Part shown: piece by piece, positions 26,348 to 35,155 of the stretch
Layout: each line of letters begins with the position of its first letter
How positions within the stretch are numbered: position 1 is the first letter of the stretch
From: Actinomyces bowdenii
Lineage (GTDB): Bacteria; Actinomycetota; Actinomycetes; Actinomycetales; Actinomycetaceae
Assembly (NCBI RefSeq): GCF_017592395.1
Contig: NZ_JAGFOU010000003.1
Location: 88,080 to 152,079, forward strand
Reading direction: 5' to 3'
Length of the DNA stretch: 64,000 nucleotides
Made by a program: the position numbers and the translations under genes
Notes under the pieces: generated by a model
Told to the model about the DNA's origin: nothing
The model's database searches: none
What the model saw: the letters and a program-made list of their open reading frames with translations, nothing else

Positions 26348-26889
26348 GCAGCATGTTCCCCAAGTCGGCGCTCCTGCGACCGGGCTACCGCCCCGAGCAG
26401 GTCGACCGCTACTTCGAGACGGCCCGTGAGATCTACGACGCCGGCGAGCTCGACGAGATGGACTCCGAGGGCGTGCGCACCGTCGCCTTCGACGTCGTGC
26501 CCGGCGGCTACCAGCCGGTGGCGGTCGACGCCGCCCTGGACCGCCTGGAGGCCGCCTTCCTCCAGCGCCGCCGCGCCAGCTTCGTGGCCCAGCACGGCCG
26601 CCAGGCCTGGATGGACCAGGTCACCCAGTTGGCCACCACCCTCTACCCGCGCCTGCTGCGGCCCATGGGCGAGCGCTTCGCCCCCGCTGACCGCCAGGGC
26701 TACTCCAAGGCCGACGTCGATGCCCTCATGGACCGCATCGCCGGGTACTTCGACTCCGACACCACCCTGAGCTCCGCCGAGGTGCGCGGGGCGGTCTTCC
26801 GCTCCGCCCGCGGCTCCAAGGCCTACGAGGAGTCCAGCGTGGACCGCTACCTGGCCCGCGTCGTCGAGGTGCTGCTGTCCGTTGAGTGA
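26344..26889 (+). CDS. DivIVA-domain repeat protein
   Basis: 181-residue cytoplasmic protein made of repeated DivIVA-type motifs: [16 protein letters not shown] (about 14-29), [18 protein letters not shown] (about 58-75), [18 protein letters not shown] (about 119-136) and [17 protein letters not shown] at the end. Such motifs in DivIVA/Wag31 proteins form membrane-associated coiled-coil ends, but no long coiled coil is present here, so a scaffold role at the pole or septum is only a guess. It overlaps rlmN by 4 nt and dxr by up to 8 nt, so the three are co-translated. Confidence 0.8.
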   Translation: MSSMFPKSALLRPGYRPEQVDRYFETAREIYDAGELDEMDSEGVRTVAFDVVPGGYQPVAVDAALDRLEAAFLQRRRASFVAQHGRQAWMDQVTQLATTLYPRLLRPMGERFAPADRQGYSKADVDALMDRIAGYFDSDTTLSSAEVRGAVFRSARGSKAYEESSVDRYLARVVEVLLSVE

Positions 26890-28183
26890 TCCGGCCCCCC
26901 ACCACATGAAGGATCCTGGGCGCCTGGTCCTGCTGGGCTCCACCGGCTCCATCGGCACCCAGGCCTTGGAGGTCCTCGCCCGCCTGGGCGACCGGGCCCC
27001 GGCCCCGGCCGCCCTGGCCGCCGGGAGCGGCCGCCTGGAGCTCCTGGCCGAGCAGGCCGTGCGCCTCGGCGTCCCCCTGGTGGCCGTCAGCGCCCCGGAT
27101 GAGAGTGCCGGGGCGGTGGAGGCGGGCCTGCGCCGGGCCCTGGCCGCCGCATCCCAGCGCCTGGGGCGCCCCGACCCGGTCACCACCGCCCTCGTCGGCC
27201 CGCGCGCCGCCACCCAGGTCATCGAGGCCGCCGCCCTGGGCGAGGGCGACACCGTCCTCAACGGCATCACCGGATCAGTGGGGCTGGGCCCCACCCTGGC
27301 CGCCCTGCGCAGCGGCGCCCGCCTGGCCCTGGCCAACAAGGAGTCCCTCGTCGTGGGCGGGGCCCTGGTGCGCGCCGCCCTCAGGCGCCCGGGCCAGGTG
27401 GTCCCGGTGGACTCCGAGCACTCCGCCATCGCCCAGGCCCTGGCCAGCGGGCGCCACGAGAAGGGCCTGACCAGCCCGGTGCTCTCGGGCCGCAGCGAGG
27501 TGCGCCGCCTCATCCTGACCGCCTCCGGGGGGCCCTTCCGCGGCCGCAGCCGCCAGGAGCTGGTGGGCGTGGGCGCCGATGCGGCCCTGGCCCACCCCAC
27601 CTGGGCGATGGGGCCGGTGGTCACCATCAACTCCTCCACCCTCATCAACAAGGGGCTGGAGCTCATCGAGGCCCACCTGCTCTTCGATGTCGACCCCGCC
27701 GATATCGAGGTCGTCGTCCACCCCCAGTCCGTCATCCACTCCATGGTGGAGTTCCGCGACGGGGCCACCATCGCCCAGGCCTCCCCGCCCGATATGCGCC
27801 TGCCCATCGCCCTGGGCCTGACCTGGCCCCAGCGCCCCGACCTGTCCGGTCTCGTGGCCCCCAACGATTGGAGCGCGCCACTGGCCTGGGACTTCGAGCC
27901 CCTCGACGACGAGGCCTTCCCCGCCGTGGCCCTGGCCCGCCACGCCGTGGCGGCCTCGGCCACCCACCCCGCGGTGCTCAACGCCGCCAACGAGCAGGCC
28001 GTGGCCGCCTTCCTGGCCGGCGGCCTGGAGTGGCTGGACATCGTCGACATCAGCGCCCGGGTCCTCCAGGAGCACGAGGGCCTGGCCGCCCCCGGCCTGG
28101 AGGAGGTCCTGGAGGCCGAGCAGTGGGCGCGCGCCCGCGCCGAGGAGTTCATCGCCCGCACCCGCACGCAAGGAGCCCCATGA
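26882..28183 (+). CDS. dxr: 1-deoxy-D-xylulose 5-phosphate reductoisomerase
   Basis: Second enzyme of the MEP isoprenoid pathway; NADPH-dependent conversion of DXP to MEP, target of fosmidomycin. 433 residues from the TTG at 26882; an ATG at 26906 would give 425 and leaves the family core (RLVLLGSTGSIGTQALEVL) intact. Also visible: ALANKESLVVGG, the metal/substrate region PVDSEHSAIAQAL, ILTASGGPFRGR and FRDGATIAQASPPDMRLPIALGL. About 30 residues around SQRLGRPDP are extra compared with short homologues. It overlaps the site-2 protease gene by 4 nt, the common actinobacterial dxr-rseP-ispG arrangement. Confidence 0.96.
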   Translation: MSDPAPHHMKDPGRLVLLGSTGSIGTQALEVLARLGDRAPAPAALAAGSGRLELLAEQAVRLGVPLVAVSAPDESAGAVEAGLRRALAAASQRLGRPDPVTTALVGPRAATQVIEAAALGEGDTVLNGITGSVGLGPTLAALRSGARLALANKESLVVGGALVRAALRRPGQVVPVDSEHSAIAQALASGRHEKGLTSPVLSGRSEVRRLILTASGGPFRGRSRQELVGVGADAALAHPTWAMGPVVTINSSTLINKGLELIEAHLLFDVDPADIEVVVHPQSVIHSMVEFRDGATIAQASPPDMRLPIALGLTWPQRPDLSGLVAPNDWSAPLAWDFEPLDDEAFPAVALARHAVAASATHPAVLNAANEQAVAAFLAGGLEWLDIVDISARVLQEHEGLAAPGLEEVLEAEQWARARAEEFIARTRTQGAP

Positions 28184-29502
28184 CCCAGACCCTGGCCTAC
28201 GCCCTGGGCGTCGTCGTCCTCATCATCGGCATCGGCCTGTCCGTGGCCCTGCACGAGCTGGGGCACATGATCCCTGCCAAGCGCTTCGGGGTGAAGGTGC
28301 CCGAGTACTTCATCGGCTTCGGCCCCAGGGTCTGGTCGATCAGGCGCGGGGAGACCGAGTACGGCATCAAGGCCATCTGGCTGGGGGGCTACGTCAAGCT
28401 CGTGGGCATGCTCCCCCCGGCGGACCCCGACCGGCCCGACAAGCGGAGCAGGAACGGCGAGCTGGGAACGGTGGGCCAGGCCCGCGCCGAGGCGCTGGCC
28501 GAGATCGAGCCCGGCCAGGAGCACCGCGCCTTCTACCGGCTCAGCGTTCCGCGCAAGCTCGTGGTCATGGCCGGGGGGATCCTGACCAACCTGGTCCTGG
28601 GGGTCGTGCTCCTGACCATCGCCTTCGCCGTCGTGGGCCCACCGGCCCGCACCTCCACCCTGTCCACTGTCGCGCCCTGCGTGACGGCCCGGGCCGGGGC
28701 CGAGTGCTCCGAGCAGGACCCGGCCTCACCGGCCGCGCAGGCGGGCCTGAGGGCGGGGGACACCATCCGCGCCTGGAACGGCACCCCGGTGACCACCTGG
28801 GCCCAGGTCCAGCAGGCCATCGCCGATGGCGGCACTCAGCCCGTGCCGGTCGACATCGAGCGCGACGGGCGCCTCCAGCGCGTGAGCGTCACCGCGGTGG
28901 AGGTCGAGCGCCCCGTCCGCGATGACCAGGGCACGCCGGTCACCGACGCCTCGGGCGCGGTGGTCACCGAGAAGCGGCCCTTCGTGGGCGTCAGCCCCGT
29001 CATCGGCACCCAGCGCCTGCCCGCCTCCCAGGTGCCCGCCGTCGTGGGCCAGGCCGTGGGCGGCACCCTCAAGGCCATCGCCACCCTTCCCGTGGGCCTC
29101 TACCACGCCGTCGCGGCGGGCCTGGGGCTGGAGGAGCGCAACGCGGAGGGCCTCATCGGGCTGGTGGGCCTGGGGCGCGTGGCCGGCCAGGCCTCCAGTG
29201 CGGAGGCCGGGCAGGGCACGCTCGCCTTCTCCGTGCGCGTCTTCTCCATGCTCGGCCTCCTGGGCGGGCTCAACCTGGCGCTGTTCGCCTTCAACCTCAT
29301 CCCCCTGCTGCCCCTGGACGGGGGGCATGTGGCCGGGGCCTGCTGGGAGGGCCTGCGCCGCGCCATCGCCCGGGTCAAGGGCCGCCCCGACCCCGGCCCG
29401 GTGGACACCGCCCGGCTCATCCCCGTGGGCCAGGTGGTCTTCGGCCTGCTCATCGTCATGGCGCTCATCCTGGTGTGGGTCGATATCGTCGCGCCCCTGT
29501 GA
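28180..29502 (+). CDS. rseP: Site-2 membrane metalloprotease (RseP/Rip1-like)
   Basis: 440-residue intramembrane zinc protease (M50). The catalytic motif HELGH is at H25-H29 in the first transmembrane segment; the third ligand region is LIPLLPLDGGH near residue 385. A PDZ domain lies at about 180-245 (AGLRAGDTIRAWNGTPVTTW). Four transmembrane segments are evident. Homologues such as M. tuberculosis Rip1 cleave anti-sigma factors and cell division proteins. It lies between dxr and ispG as in most actinobacteria; the link to isoprenoid synthesis seems positional only. Confidence 0.93.
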   Translation: MTQTLAYALGVVVLIIGIGLSVALHELGHMIPAKRFGVKVPEYFIGFGPRVWSIRRGETEYGIKAIWLGGYVKLVGMLPPADPDRPDKRSRNGELGTVGQARAEALAEIEPGQEHRAFYRLSVPRKLVVMAGGILTNLVLGVVLLTIAFAVVGPPARTSTLSTVAPCVTARAGAECSEQDPASPAAQAGLRAGDTIRAWNGTPVTTWAQVQQAIADGGTQPVPVDIERDGRLQRVSVTAVEVERPVRDDQGTPVTDASGAVVTEKRPFVGVSPVIGTQRLPASQVPAVVGQAVGGTLKAIATLPVGLYHAVAAGLGLEERNAEGLIGLVGLGRVAGQASSAEAGQGTLAFSVRVFSMLGLLGGLNLALFAFNLIPLLPLDGGHVAGACWEGLRRAIARVKGRPDPGPVDTARLIPVGQVVFGLLIVMALILVWVDIVAPL

Positions 29503-29514
29503 GGAGGGACCGCT

Positions 29515-30084
29515 ATGCCTGATATGCCTGATGACGCGACCAATCCTGAGGCCGCTCCTCCGGTCCCGCTCGGCCGGCCGGAGGAGGGCAGCGGGGAGGG
29601 CCAGGGCCGCAGGCCGTCCTGGGCCGAGCGAACCCACAGGCTCGGGGGAGCCCTGTACCTCCTCCAGGGCCCCATGGTGCTCCTGCTGCCCTTGTGGACC
29701 TTCTCGGTGCGCGCCGGCATCCCCGGCTGGCACTCCATCTTCTACATCATCTTCTTCCTGCCGATGATCATCGTGGGCCAGCTCCTCATCTGGGGGCTGT
29801 CGGCGTGGGCCAACCGCCGCAGGGCGACCAAGCGGATGTCCCCTGCGATGGCCTGGGGCTACCTGGTCTTCCTCGTCTGCTTCTTCCTGCTGCCGCTCAT
29901 CCCGCCTGACGACGATGATCAGGGAGTCGTGGACTCGGCGCTCACCGCGGTGGGCGTGGATCTCATGGTGGCCCTCACCATCTCCCAGATCCTCATGGCT
30001 GTGGGCATCGCGGCCGGGGCGGTGGCCCTGTTCAGCGCCCAGACCCCTGCCGACGACCAGTCGGAATCCACCCCGCTCCAATGA
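29515..30084 (+). CDS. Small four-helix membrane protein of unknown function
   Basis: 189 residues, not assigned to a known family. The N-terminal 40 residues are Pro/Glu-rich and cytoplasmic. Four hydrophobic segments follow: LYLLQGPMVLLLPLW, IFYIIFFLPMIIVGQLLIW, MAWGYLVFLVCFFLLPLI and LMVALTISQILMAVGIAAGAVAL. An acidic patch (PPDDDDQG) sits between helices 3 and 4. The ATG follows GAGGAGGG and lies 12 nt after the rseP stop, so it belongs to that operon. The perfect hairpin at 30136-30206 follows it. Confidence 0.75.
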   Translation: MPDMPDDATNPEAAPPVPLGRPEEGSGEGQGRRPSWAERTHRLGGALYLLQGPMVLLLPLWTFSVRAGIPGWHSIFYIIFFLPMIIVGQLLIWGLSAWANRRRATKRMSPAMAWGYLVFLVCFFLLPLIPPDDDDQGVVDSALTAVGVDLMVALTISQILMAVGIAAGAVALFSAQTPADDQSESTPLQ

Positions 30085-30135
30085 CCCTCAGTCGCGGGCG
30101 GTGCGGCCGATCCCGGCGTCGCCCGCAGAATGGAC

Positions 30136-30206
30136 CTCCAGGACGCGGATTCGCCCTGCAAGGCGGGGCTGAACTGCGTCTTGGGCGGCGAATCCGCGTC
30201 CTGGAG
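30136..30206. terminator. Long perfect hairpin before ispG
   Basis: A perfect 20-bp inverted repeat (30136-30155 with 30187-30206, beginning CTCCAGGACGCGGATTCG) with a 31-nt loop. It stands 52 nt after the previous gene and about 110 nt before ispG. It may act as a terminator that isolates ispG; its length and perfection are unusual, and no U-run follows. Confidence 0.6.
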
Positions 30207-30304
30207 GGCGAGAACGCAGGCGCCGCCGCGGCAGGCGGCCGGCGGGGGACCGATGCCACAGCGCCCCGGTGCCCGGCGGCGCGATGACCCCACCGCCCTG
30301 ATGC

Positions 30305-30310
30305 CATACT
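30305..30310 (+). promoter_or_regulatory. Candidate -10 for ispG (leaderless)
   Basis: CATACT ends 7 nt before the GTG start of ispG. Transcription at the usual distance would begin at that GTG. It lies downstream of the long hairpin. Confidence 0.45.
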
Positions 30311-30317
30311 GGGGCGC

Positions 30318-31499
30318 GTGACTGACGCGATCGCTCTTGGCATCCCCACCGTGCGCGCCCAGGCCCCCGTCCTGGCCCCGCGCCGCCCCACCCGTAAGAT
30401 CCAGGTGGGCTCCCTGGAGGTGGGGGGCGATGCCCCCATCACCGTGCAGTCGATGACCACCACCAAGACCCACGACATCGGCGCCACCCTCCAGCAGATC
30501 GCCGAGCTGACCGCCGCGGGCTGCGACATCGTGCGCGTGGCCTGCCCCACGGACAAGGACGCCGCCGCCCTGCCGATCATCGCCAAGCAGTCCCGCATCC
30601 CCGTCATCGCCGACATCCACTTCAACCCCAAGTACGTCTTCGCCGCCATCGAGGCCGGCTGCGGTGCGGTGCGCGTCAACCCCGGCAATATCCGCAAGTT
30701 CGACGACCAGGTCGCCGAGATCTGCAAGGCCGCCTCCGACCACGGCGTGAGCCTGCGCATCGGCGTCAACGCCGGCAGCCTGGACCCGCGCCTGCTCAAG
30801 AAGCACGGCAAGGCCACCCCCGAGGCCCTCGTGGAGTCCGCCACCTGGGAGGCCGGGCTGTTCGAGGAGAACGACTTCCACGACTTCAAGATCTCCGTCA
30901 AGCACCACGACGTAGTCACCATGGTCCAGGCCTACCAGCTGCTGTCCGAGGCCGGCAGCTGGCCCCTGCACCTGGGCGTGACCGAGGCCGGCCCCGCCTT
31001 CCAGGGCACTATCAAGTCCTGCGCCGCCTTCGGCACCCTGCTGTCCCAGGGCATCGGCGACACCATCCGCGTCTCCCTGTCCGCCCCGCCGGTGGAGGAG
31101 GTCAAGGTCGGCACCAAGCTCCTGGAGTTCATGGGCCTGCGCGAGCGCCAGCTCGAGATCGTCTCCTGCCCCTCCTGCGGGCGGGCCCAGGTGGATGTGT
31201 GGACGCTGGCCGACCAGGTGGAGGAGGGCCTCAAGGACATCACCGCGCCCCTGCGCGTGGCCGTCATGGGATGCGTGGTCAACGGCCCGGGCGAGGCCCG
31301 TGAGGCGGACCTGGGCTGCGCCTCGGGCAACGGCAAGGGCCAGATCTTCGTGCGGGGCAAGGTCGTGGAGACGGTCCCCGAGGACCAGGTCGTCGAGACC
31401 CTCCTGCGCCACGCCCAGGACATGGCCGCCCAGATGGCCGAGGAGCTCGGCGAGGACGCCCTGGCGGGAACCTCGCCCATGGTCTCGGCGGCGGGCTGA
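30318..31499 (+). CDS. ispG: (E)-4-hydroxy-3-methylbut-2-enyl-diphosphate synthase
   Basis: Penultimate MEP-pathway enzyme; a 4Fe-4S protein converting MEcPP to HMBPP. 393 residues. The N-terminal TIM barrel begins [32 protein letters not shown] and includes [21 protein letters not shown]. The cluster ligands are C284 and C287 ([11 protein letters not shown]) and C319 ([12 protein letters not shown]), with the last ligand Glu shortly after. The GTG start appears leaderless. With dxr 2 kb upstream it shows that the MEP route operates in this organism. Confidence 0.96.
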   Translation: MTDAIALGIPTVRAQAPVLAPRRPTRKIQVGSLEVGGDAPITVQSMTTTKTHDIGATLQQIAELTAAGCDIVRVACPTDKDAAALPIIAKQSRIPVIADIHFNPKYVFAAIEAGCGAVRVNPGNIRKFDDQVAEICKAASDHGVSLRIGVNAGSLDPRLLKKHGKATPEALVESATWEAGLFEENDFHDFKISVKHHDVVTMVQAYQLLSEAGSWPLHLGVTEAGPAFQGTIKSCAAFGTLLSQGIGDTIRVSLSAPPVEEVKVGTKLLEFMGLRERQLEIVSCPSCGRAQVDVWTLADQVEEGLKDITAPLRVAVMGCVVNGPGEAREADLGCASGNGKGQIFVRGKVVETVPEDQVVETLLRHAQDMAAQMAEELGEDALAGTSPMVSAAG

Positions 31500-31537
31500 G
31501 CCGTGGAGCTGCCCCGCAGCGGGCCGGCCGGTCGAGC

Positions 31538-32500
31538 ATGACACTGCTGAGGCGCCGTCGGGCACAGGTCATCCCCGTGGGCCCCGAGCGGCTCCCCGGG
31601 CTGCTGGGCCTGTGCTCGGCCGATCCGGTGGGCGCGGTGCCCCTGGCCCACCAGATGCTGCGCTGGGGGCGCTGGGGCCGGGGCGACCTGGTGGCCGTGG
31701 GCGACCTGGCCCGGCCCCGGGCGGCGGCCTGGACCACCAGCGGCGTCATGCCCTTCGGCCTGGCGGCGCGGAACCACCTGCCCGGGATGAGCCGGGCCGA
31801 GGTCATGGCCCTGGCCGAGCACTGCCGTCCCCGGCTGACCCGCCGCGGCTCCATCATGGGGCCCGTGCAGGATGTGGCCCCACTGTGGCGGCGCCTCGAG
31901 GGCATGGGCGCCGCGGCCCGGGAGGAGCGCTGGAACCAGCCCCTGCTGTGCGCCGACCACGGGCCCGGCGGCCAGGGGCTCCTGGCCGAGCAGCTGCGCC
32001 GCCGCCCCCGCTTGGAGTGGGTGGGCAGGGGCCTGCGCCCTGCGGCCGCCGGCGAGGATGAGCAGGTCCTGGCGGCCTCCATCGCCATGTTCACCGGCGA
32101 GCTCGGCTACGACCCCACCGAGACCGGCCCCTCCTACGCCCGCCATGTCGATTGGCTCATCTCCTCCCGGCGCAGCTATGTGGTCATGGACGACGGCGCG
32201 GCTCACCCCGCTCGGGGGCCCGGCGCCCAGGTCGCCTTCAAGGCCGACGTCGGGGCCCTGTGGCAGGCCCCCAGCGGCGCCGTCGCCCAGATCACCGGGG
32301 TGTGGACCCGCCCCGACCTGCGCGGCAGGGGAGTGGGCGCCGTGGCCCTGGCCGCCGCCGTCGACGCCGTGCGGCGCGACCACCTGGGCGGGCGCGGCAT
32401 CGTGAGCCTCTACGTCAACGACTTCAACGACGCCGCCCTGGCCCTCTACCGCTCGGTGGGCTTCCACCAGGTGGGCACCTTCGCCACCATCCTGCTGTAG
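31538..32500 (+). CDS. DUF4081/GNAT-family acetyltransferase
   Basis: 320 residues. The N-terminal half resembles the DUF4081 region of the actinobacterial family next to ispG (M. tuberculosis Rv2867c neighbourhood), including HRGSIMGPVQD-like SIMGPVQDVAPLW. The C-terminal half is a GNAT fold with acetyl-CoA motif GVWTRPDLRGRGVGAVALAAAVDAV and the final strand/helix NDAALALYRSVGFHQVGTFATILL. The substrate is unknown. It follows ispG by 38 nt and is probably co-transcribed with it. Confidence 0.88.
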   Translation: MTLLRRRRAQVIPVGPERLPGLLGLCSADPVGAVPLAHQMLRWGRWGRGDLVAVGDLARPRAAAWTTSGVMPFGLAARNHLPGMSRAEVMALAEHCRPRLTRRGSIMGPVQDVAPLWRRLEGMGAAAREERWNQPLLCADHGPGGQGLLAEQLRRRPRLEWVGRGLRPAAAGEDEQVLAASIAMFTGELGYDPTETGPSYARHVDWLISSRRSYVVMDDGAAHPARGPGAQVAFKADVGALWQAPSGAVAQITGVWTRPDLRGRGVGAVALAAAVDAVRRDHLGGRGIVSLYVNDFNDAALALYRSVGFHQVGTFATILL

Positions 32501-32551
32501 GACCAGTGGCACCTCACGGGCGGAACGCCGGTGCCGGGGGACCGTGCATGG

Positions 32552-32557
32552 CATGAT
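32552..32557 (+). promoter_or_regulatory. Candidate -10 for the PH-like membrane protein gene (leaderless)
   Basis: CATGAT ends 6 nt before the ATG at 32564, with no visible ribosome binding site. The geometry is the same as upstream of xerC and ispG. Confidence 0.4.
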
Positions 32558-32563
32558 CGATCT

Positions 32564-33208
32564 ATGGAACCGCAGATCATCAAGCGCTCGGGGATGAAGG
32601 TCATCTGGAGGACCGCGGCCTGCCTCCTGCTCTCCGCCGCGTGCCTCTGGGTCCTGCTCCTGGGGATTCAGCGGGTGCAGGCCGGCGATACCCAGGGCTG
32701 GATCACACTCCTGGCAGGACTCCTGGGCGCCGTGGTCTTCGGCTTCTTCACCCTGACCTGGTTCAGGCTCATCCAGTGCCCGGCCCTGGTCATCGACGAT
32801 CGGGGGGTGAATGACTCCAGCTGGTTGAACTCCCTCGGCTTCATCCCCTGGGAGCAGGCGGTGGGCTTCCTGCCCAATGAGGATCGCAGCACCGGGGCGC
32901 GGGTCAGCTCCGTTCTCATCGTCTTCGCCGATCCCGCCTGGCCCTGGAGCCGCCTGCGCGGCATCAAGCGGATGTTCAGCAAGGCCAATGCGGGCCTGGG
33001 GTACGCGCCGGGGCAGATCGGGGTGGACTCCATTGCGATGACGGGTGTCGAGCTGGCCGCCCTGCTGGTGGAGCAGCGGCGCCTGCGGCGCCCCGACCTG
33101 CCCATGGCGGCCGGTCCCGTGCCCGGCCCGCAGCCGGGCACCTGGGAGGTGTCGGACCCCAATGGCTACTTGGAGCGACTGGGGTGGCGAGCTGCGCCGA
33201 CGGCCTGA
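32564..33208 (+). CDS. STM3941-like two-helix membrane protein with a PH-like domain
   Basis: 214 residues. Two transmembrane segments near the N-terminus (TAACLLLSAACLWVLLLG and WITLLAGLLGAVVFGFFTL) are followed by a cytoplasmic domain of about 140 residues (CPALVIDDRGVNDSSW, GFIPWEQAVGFLPNED, SSVLIVFADP) that resembles the bacterial PH-type domain of STM3941-family proteins. Function is unknown. It starts the non-backbone stretch between the GNAT gene and the mevalonate operon. Confidence 0.6.
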   Translation: MEPQIIKRSGMKVIWRTAACLLLSAACLWVLLLGIQRVQAGDTQGWITLLAGLLGAVVFGFFTLTWFRLIQCPALVIDDRGVNDSSWLNSLGFIPWEQAVGFLPNEDRSTGARVSSVLIVFADPAWPWSRLRGIKRMFSKANAGLGYAPGQIGVDSIAMTGVELAALLVEQRRLRRPDLPMAAGPVPGPQPGTWEVSDPNGYLERLGWRAAPTA

Positions 33209-33339
33209 GCCCTGCGCCCATCCCCGGGGAGGCGGCGAGGGGGAGCCGGCAGGGGCTCGCCTGGTTGGCCGGGCCCAGAGCAACGGCGCGTCAGCAAACC
33301 TATGGTGAACAGCATCTAGTGCCCCGGTGGCCACTGGCC

Positions 33340-33345
33340 TACGAT
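33340..33345 (+). promoter_or_regulatory. Candidate -10 for the TctBA-like pair (leaderless)
   Basis: TACGAT ends 8 nt before the GTG at 33354, a leaderless geometry. It lies in the 145-nt gap after the PH-like membrane protein gene. Confidence 0.45.
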
Positions 33346-33353
33346 CGCCGAAC

Positions 33354-33653
33354 GTGCACGAATCTGCCCAGACAGGCTCCGACAGCACGGAGCGTCAGAA
33401 CAATATCGAGGTCTGGAACGACCTCGTCTCGCCCAGGGACCTCATCATCTGCCTGGCCGTATCAGCCGCCTGCGCCGTGGCCGCCGTCCTCATCTCCTCG
33501 CGGGCAGGGGGTGTCCCGCTCTTCTGGGGCCTGGGGGCCTCCGTGGTCGGCTTCGCCATCAACTGCCTCCTGGTGACCCCCAAGCGCGAGGTCATCATCG
33601 TCGATGAGGACCAGGAGCCGGGCCGCCTGGAGACGGCCGAGGGGAGCGCATGA
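33354..33653 (+). CDS. Small two-helix membrane protein (TctB-like position)
   Basis: 99 residues from GTG 33354. Two hydrophobic segments (DLIICLAVSAACAVAAVLI and PLFWGLGASVVGFAINCLLV) are followed by a short acidic cytoplasmic tail (VIIVDEDQEPGRLE). It overlaps the next gene, a TctA-like permease, by 4 nt. It is much shorter than classical TctB (about 150 residues, four helices), so calling it the small subunit is an inference from position. An in-frame ATG at 33327 lies upstream of the likely promoter and was not chosen. Confidence 0.6.
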   Translation: MHESAQTGSDSTERQNNIEVWNDLVSPRDLIICLAVSAACAVAAVLISSRAGGVPLFWGLGASVVGFAINCLLVTPKREVIIVDEDQEPGRLETAEGSA

Positions 33654-35017
33654 TGACCCTGGAGCTTATCTACCTCATGCTCGCCGCGGTGCTCGGCGCC
33701 GTGGTCCTCTACACCTTCATCGGCTTCATCCCGGGAACCGACGAGACCAGTGTGCTGGCCCCCGTCACCCTGGCGATCATCCTGGCCGGCGCCCCGCCCG
33801 AGGTGGTGCTCGCCTTCTTCATCTCCGCCGTGGTCACCCTCAACCTCATGAACGGCATCCCCACCGCCCTGGTGGGGCTGCCGGGCGGGGTGATGTCGGC
33901 CCCGCTCATGGAGCACTCCATCCTGCTGCGCCAGGAGGGCCTGGCCTCCCAGACCATCCGCAAGATGGCCGTGGGATCGACCATCGGCACCCTCATCTCC
34001 ATCCCGCTGAGCTTCGCCCTGGCCTTCCTGCTGGCACCCATCGCCCAGCCCATCAAGGACCAGGCACCCATCGTCCTGGCCGCCGGTGCTGTTCTCCTGG
34101 CCCTCCTGGGTGGCAACCGGATCCTCTCGCTGCTGTCCATCATCCCCATGGCACTGCTCTTCCGGGGCCTTCCCGTGCTCTACGAGTCCACCGGCATCAT
34201 CCCGGCCGGCGCCAAGGTGAGCATCTCCTTCTTCCTGGGCATCACCGTGGGCCCCATGCTCCTGACCCTCCTGGAGCTGCTCAACGCCAAGCGCCGCGCC
34301 GCCCTGCCCCACGGCAGCCGGACGGTCTCCCGGCTCTCGCGCTCCGGCTTCGGCCCCCAGCGCCTCCTGCCGGGCGATCTCATCACCCGCTCCGAGGGCC
34401 TGTGGAGCGCGGCCATGGCGGCACTGTCCACACCCCTGTTCGTGCTCAGCCCCGTGGGCCTGACCTTCCTGCTGGGGGAGGCCTCGGCCGCGCGCATCAA
34501 GGAGGACCGCGTGCGCCGCGCCCAGCGGGCCGTGACGGTGATGAGCTCCCTGACCCACTCGACCTACCTGGCCGGCGCCATCATCCCGCTGGTGGCCCTG
34601 GGCATCCCCATCTCCGGGGTCTCGGCCGGGCCCGCCGGCCCGCTGTTCAGCGCCGGAGAGGTCTACACCGAGGAGCGCAACCTGCACCACCTGCTGGGAC
34701 TGGGGGGAGCCATCATCCCTGTCACCGTGGGGGCGCTCATCTCGGTGGCCATCACCTACGTCATCGCGGTGCGATGGTCCTCCCACATCACCGCCTTCGT
34801 CATGCGGCGCATCCCCCATGAGGCGGTCCTGGGCCTGTTCACGGCCTTCATCCTGCTGCTGGCCTACCTGGACGCCGGTATCCCCAACATCTTCGGGGTG
34901 CTGCTCATCGGCGTGGTCTGCGGCTCGCTCAACCGCCTCGGGGTGGGCTACGGAGTGCAGTTCATGACGCTCTACGCCGCCCCGGGCATCGTCACCTGGC
35001 TCAGCGCCCTGGCCTGA
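33650..35017 (+). CDS. TctA-like tripartite tricarboxylate transporter permease
   Basis: 455-residue polytopic membrane protein with about 10-12 hydrophobic helices. The N-terminal repeat GAVVLYTFIGFIPGTDETSVL and the later IPTALVGLPGGVMSAPLMEHSILL correspond to the G-x-x-PG helices and the PG(E/G) loop of TctA-family large subunits; GIPISGVSAGPAGPLFS is the second-half counterpart. In classical systems TctA and TctB work with a periplasmic-type binding protein TctC, which is not in this window. The substrate may be a carboxylate but is not certain. A strong bidirectional hairpin follows. Confidence 0.65.
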   Translation: MMTLELIYLMLAAVLGAVVLYTFIGFIPGTDETSVLAPVTLAIILAGAPPEVVLAFFISAVVTLNLMNGIPTALVGLPGGVMSAPLMEHSILLRQEGLASQTIRKMAVGSTIGTLISIPLSFALAFLLAPIAQPIKDQAPIVLAAGAVLLALLGGNRILSLLSIIPMALLFRGLPVLYESTGIIPAGAKVSISFFLGITVGPMLLTLLELLNAKRRAALPHGSRTVSRLSRSGFGPQRLLPGDLITRSEGLWSAAMAALSTPLFVLSPVGLTFLLGEASAARIKEDRVRRAQRAVTVMSSLTHSTYLAGAIIPLVALGIPISGVSAGPAGPLFSAGEVYTEERNLHHLLGLGGAIIPVTVGALISVAITYVIAVRWSSHITAFVMRRIPHEAVLGLFTAFILLLAYLDAGIPNIFGVLLIGVVCGSLNRLGVGYGVQFMTLYAAPGIVTWLSALA

Positions 35018-35041
35018 GGGGGGCCTGAGCCGCTGCTCATC

Positions 35042-35082
35042 CCGCCGGCCCGCCACCGATCCCCTCGGTGGCGGGCCGGCGG
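35042..35082. terminator. Bidirectional terminator between tctA-like gene and fni
   Basis: A perfect 18-bp stem (35042-35059 with 35065-35082, starting CCGCCGGCCCGCCACCGA) closes on a 5-nt loop between two convergent genes. Confidence 0.85.
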
Positions 35083-35155
35083 CGCGTCCGGATGGCGGGG
35101 CCTCATCGCCGGGCGGGGCCGACGGCGGGGCAGCGGCGCGCTCGGAGCCCGCCGC

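Noticed and set aside
26020..28524. An 834-codon minus-strand frame opposite rlmN-dxr
   Set aside because: Shadow of well-supported + strand genes; no recognisable motif.
30932..33388. An 818-codon minus-strand frame opposite ispG, the GNAT gene and the PH-like gene
   Set aside because: Covers three supported + strand genes and has no family features.
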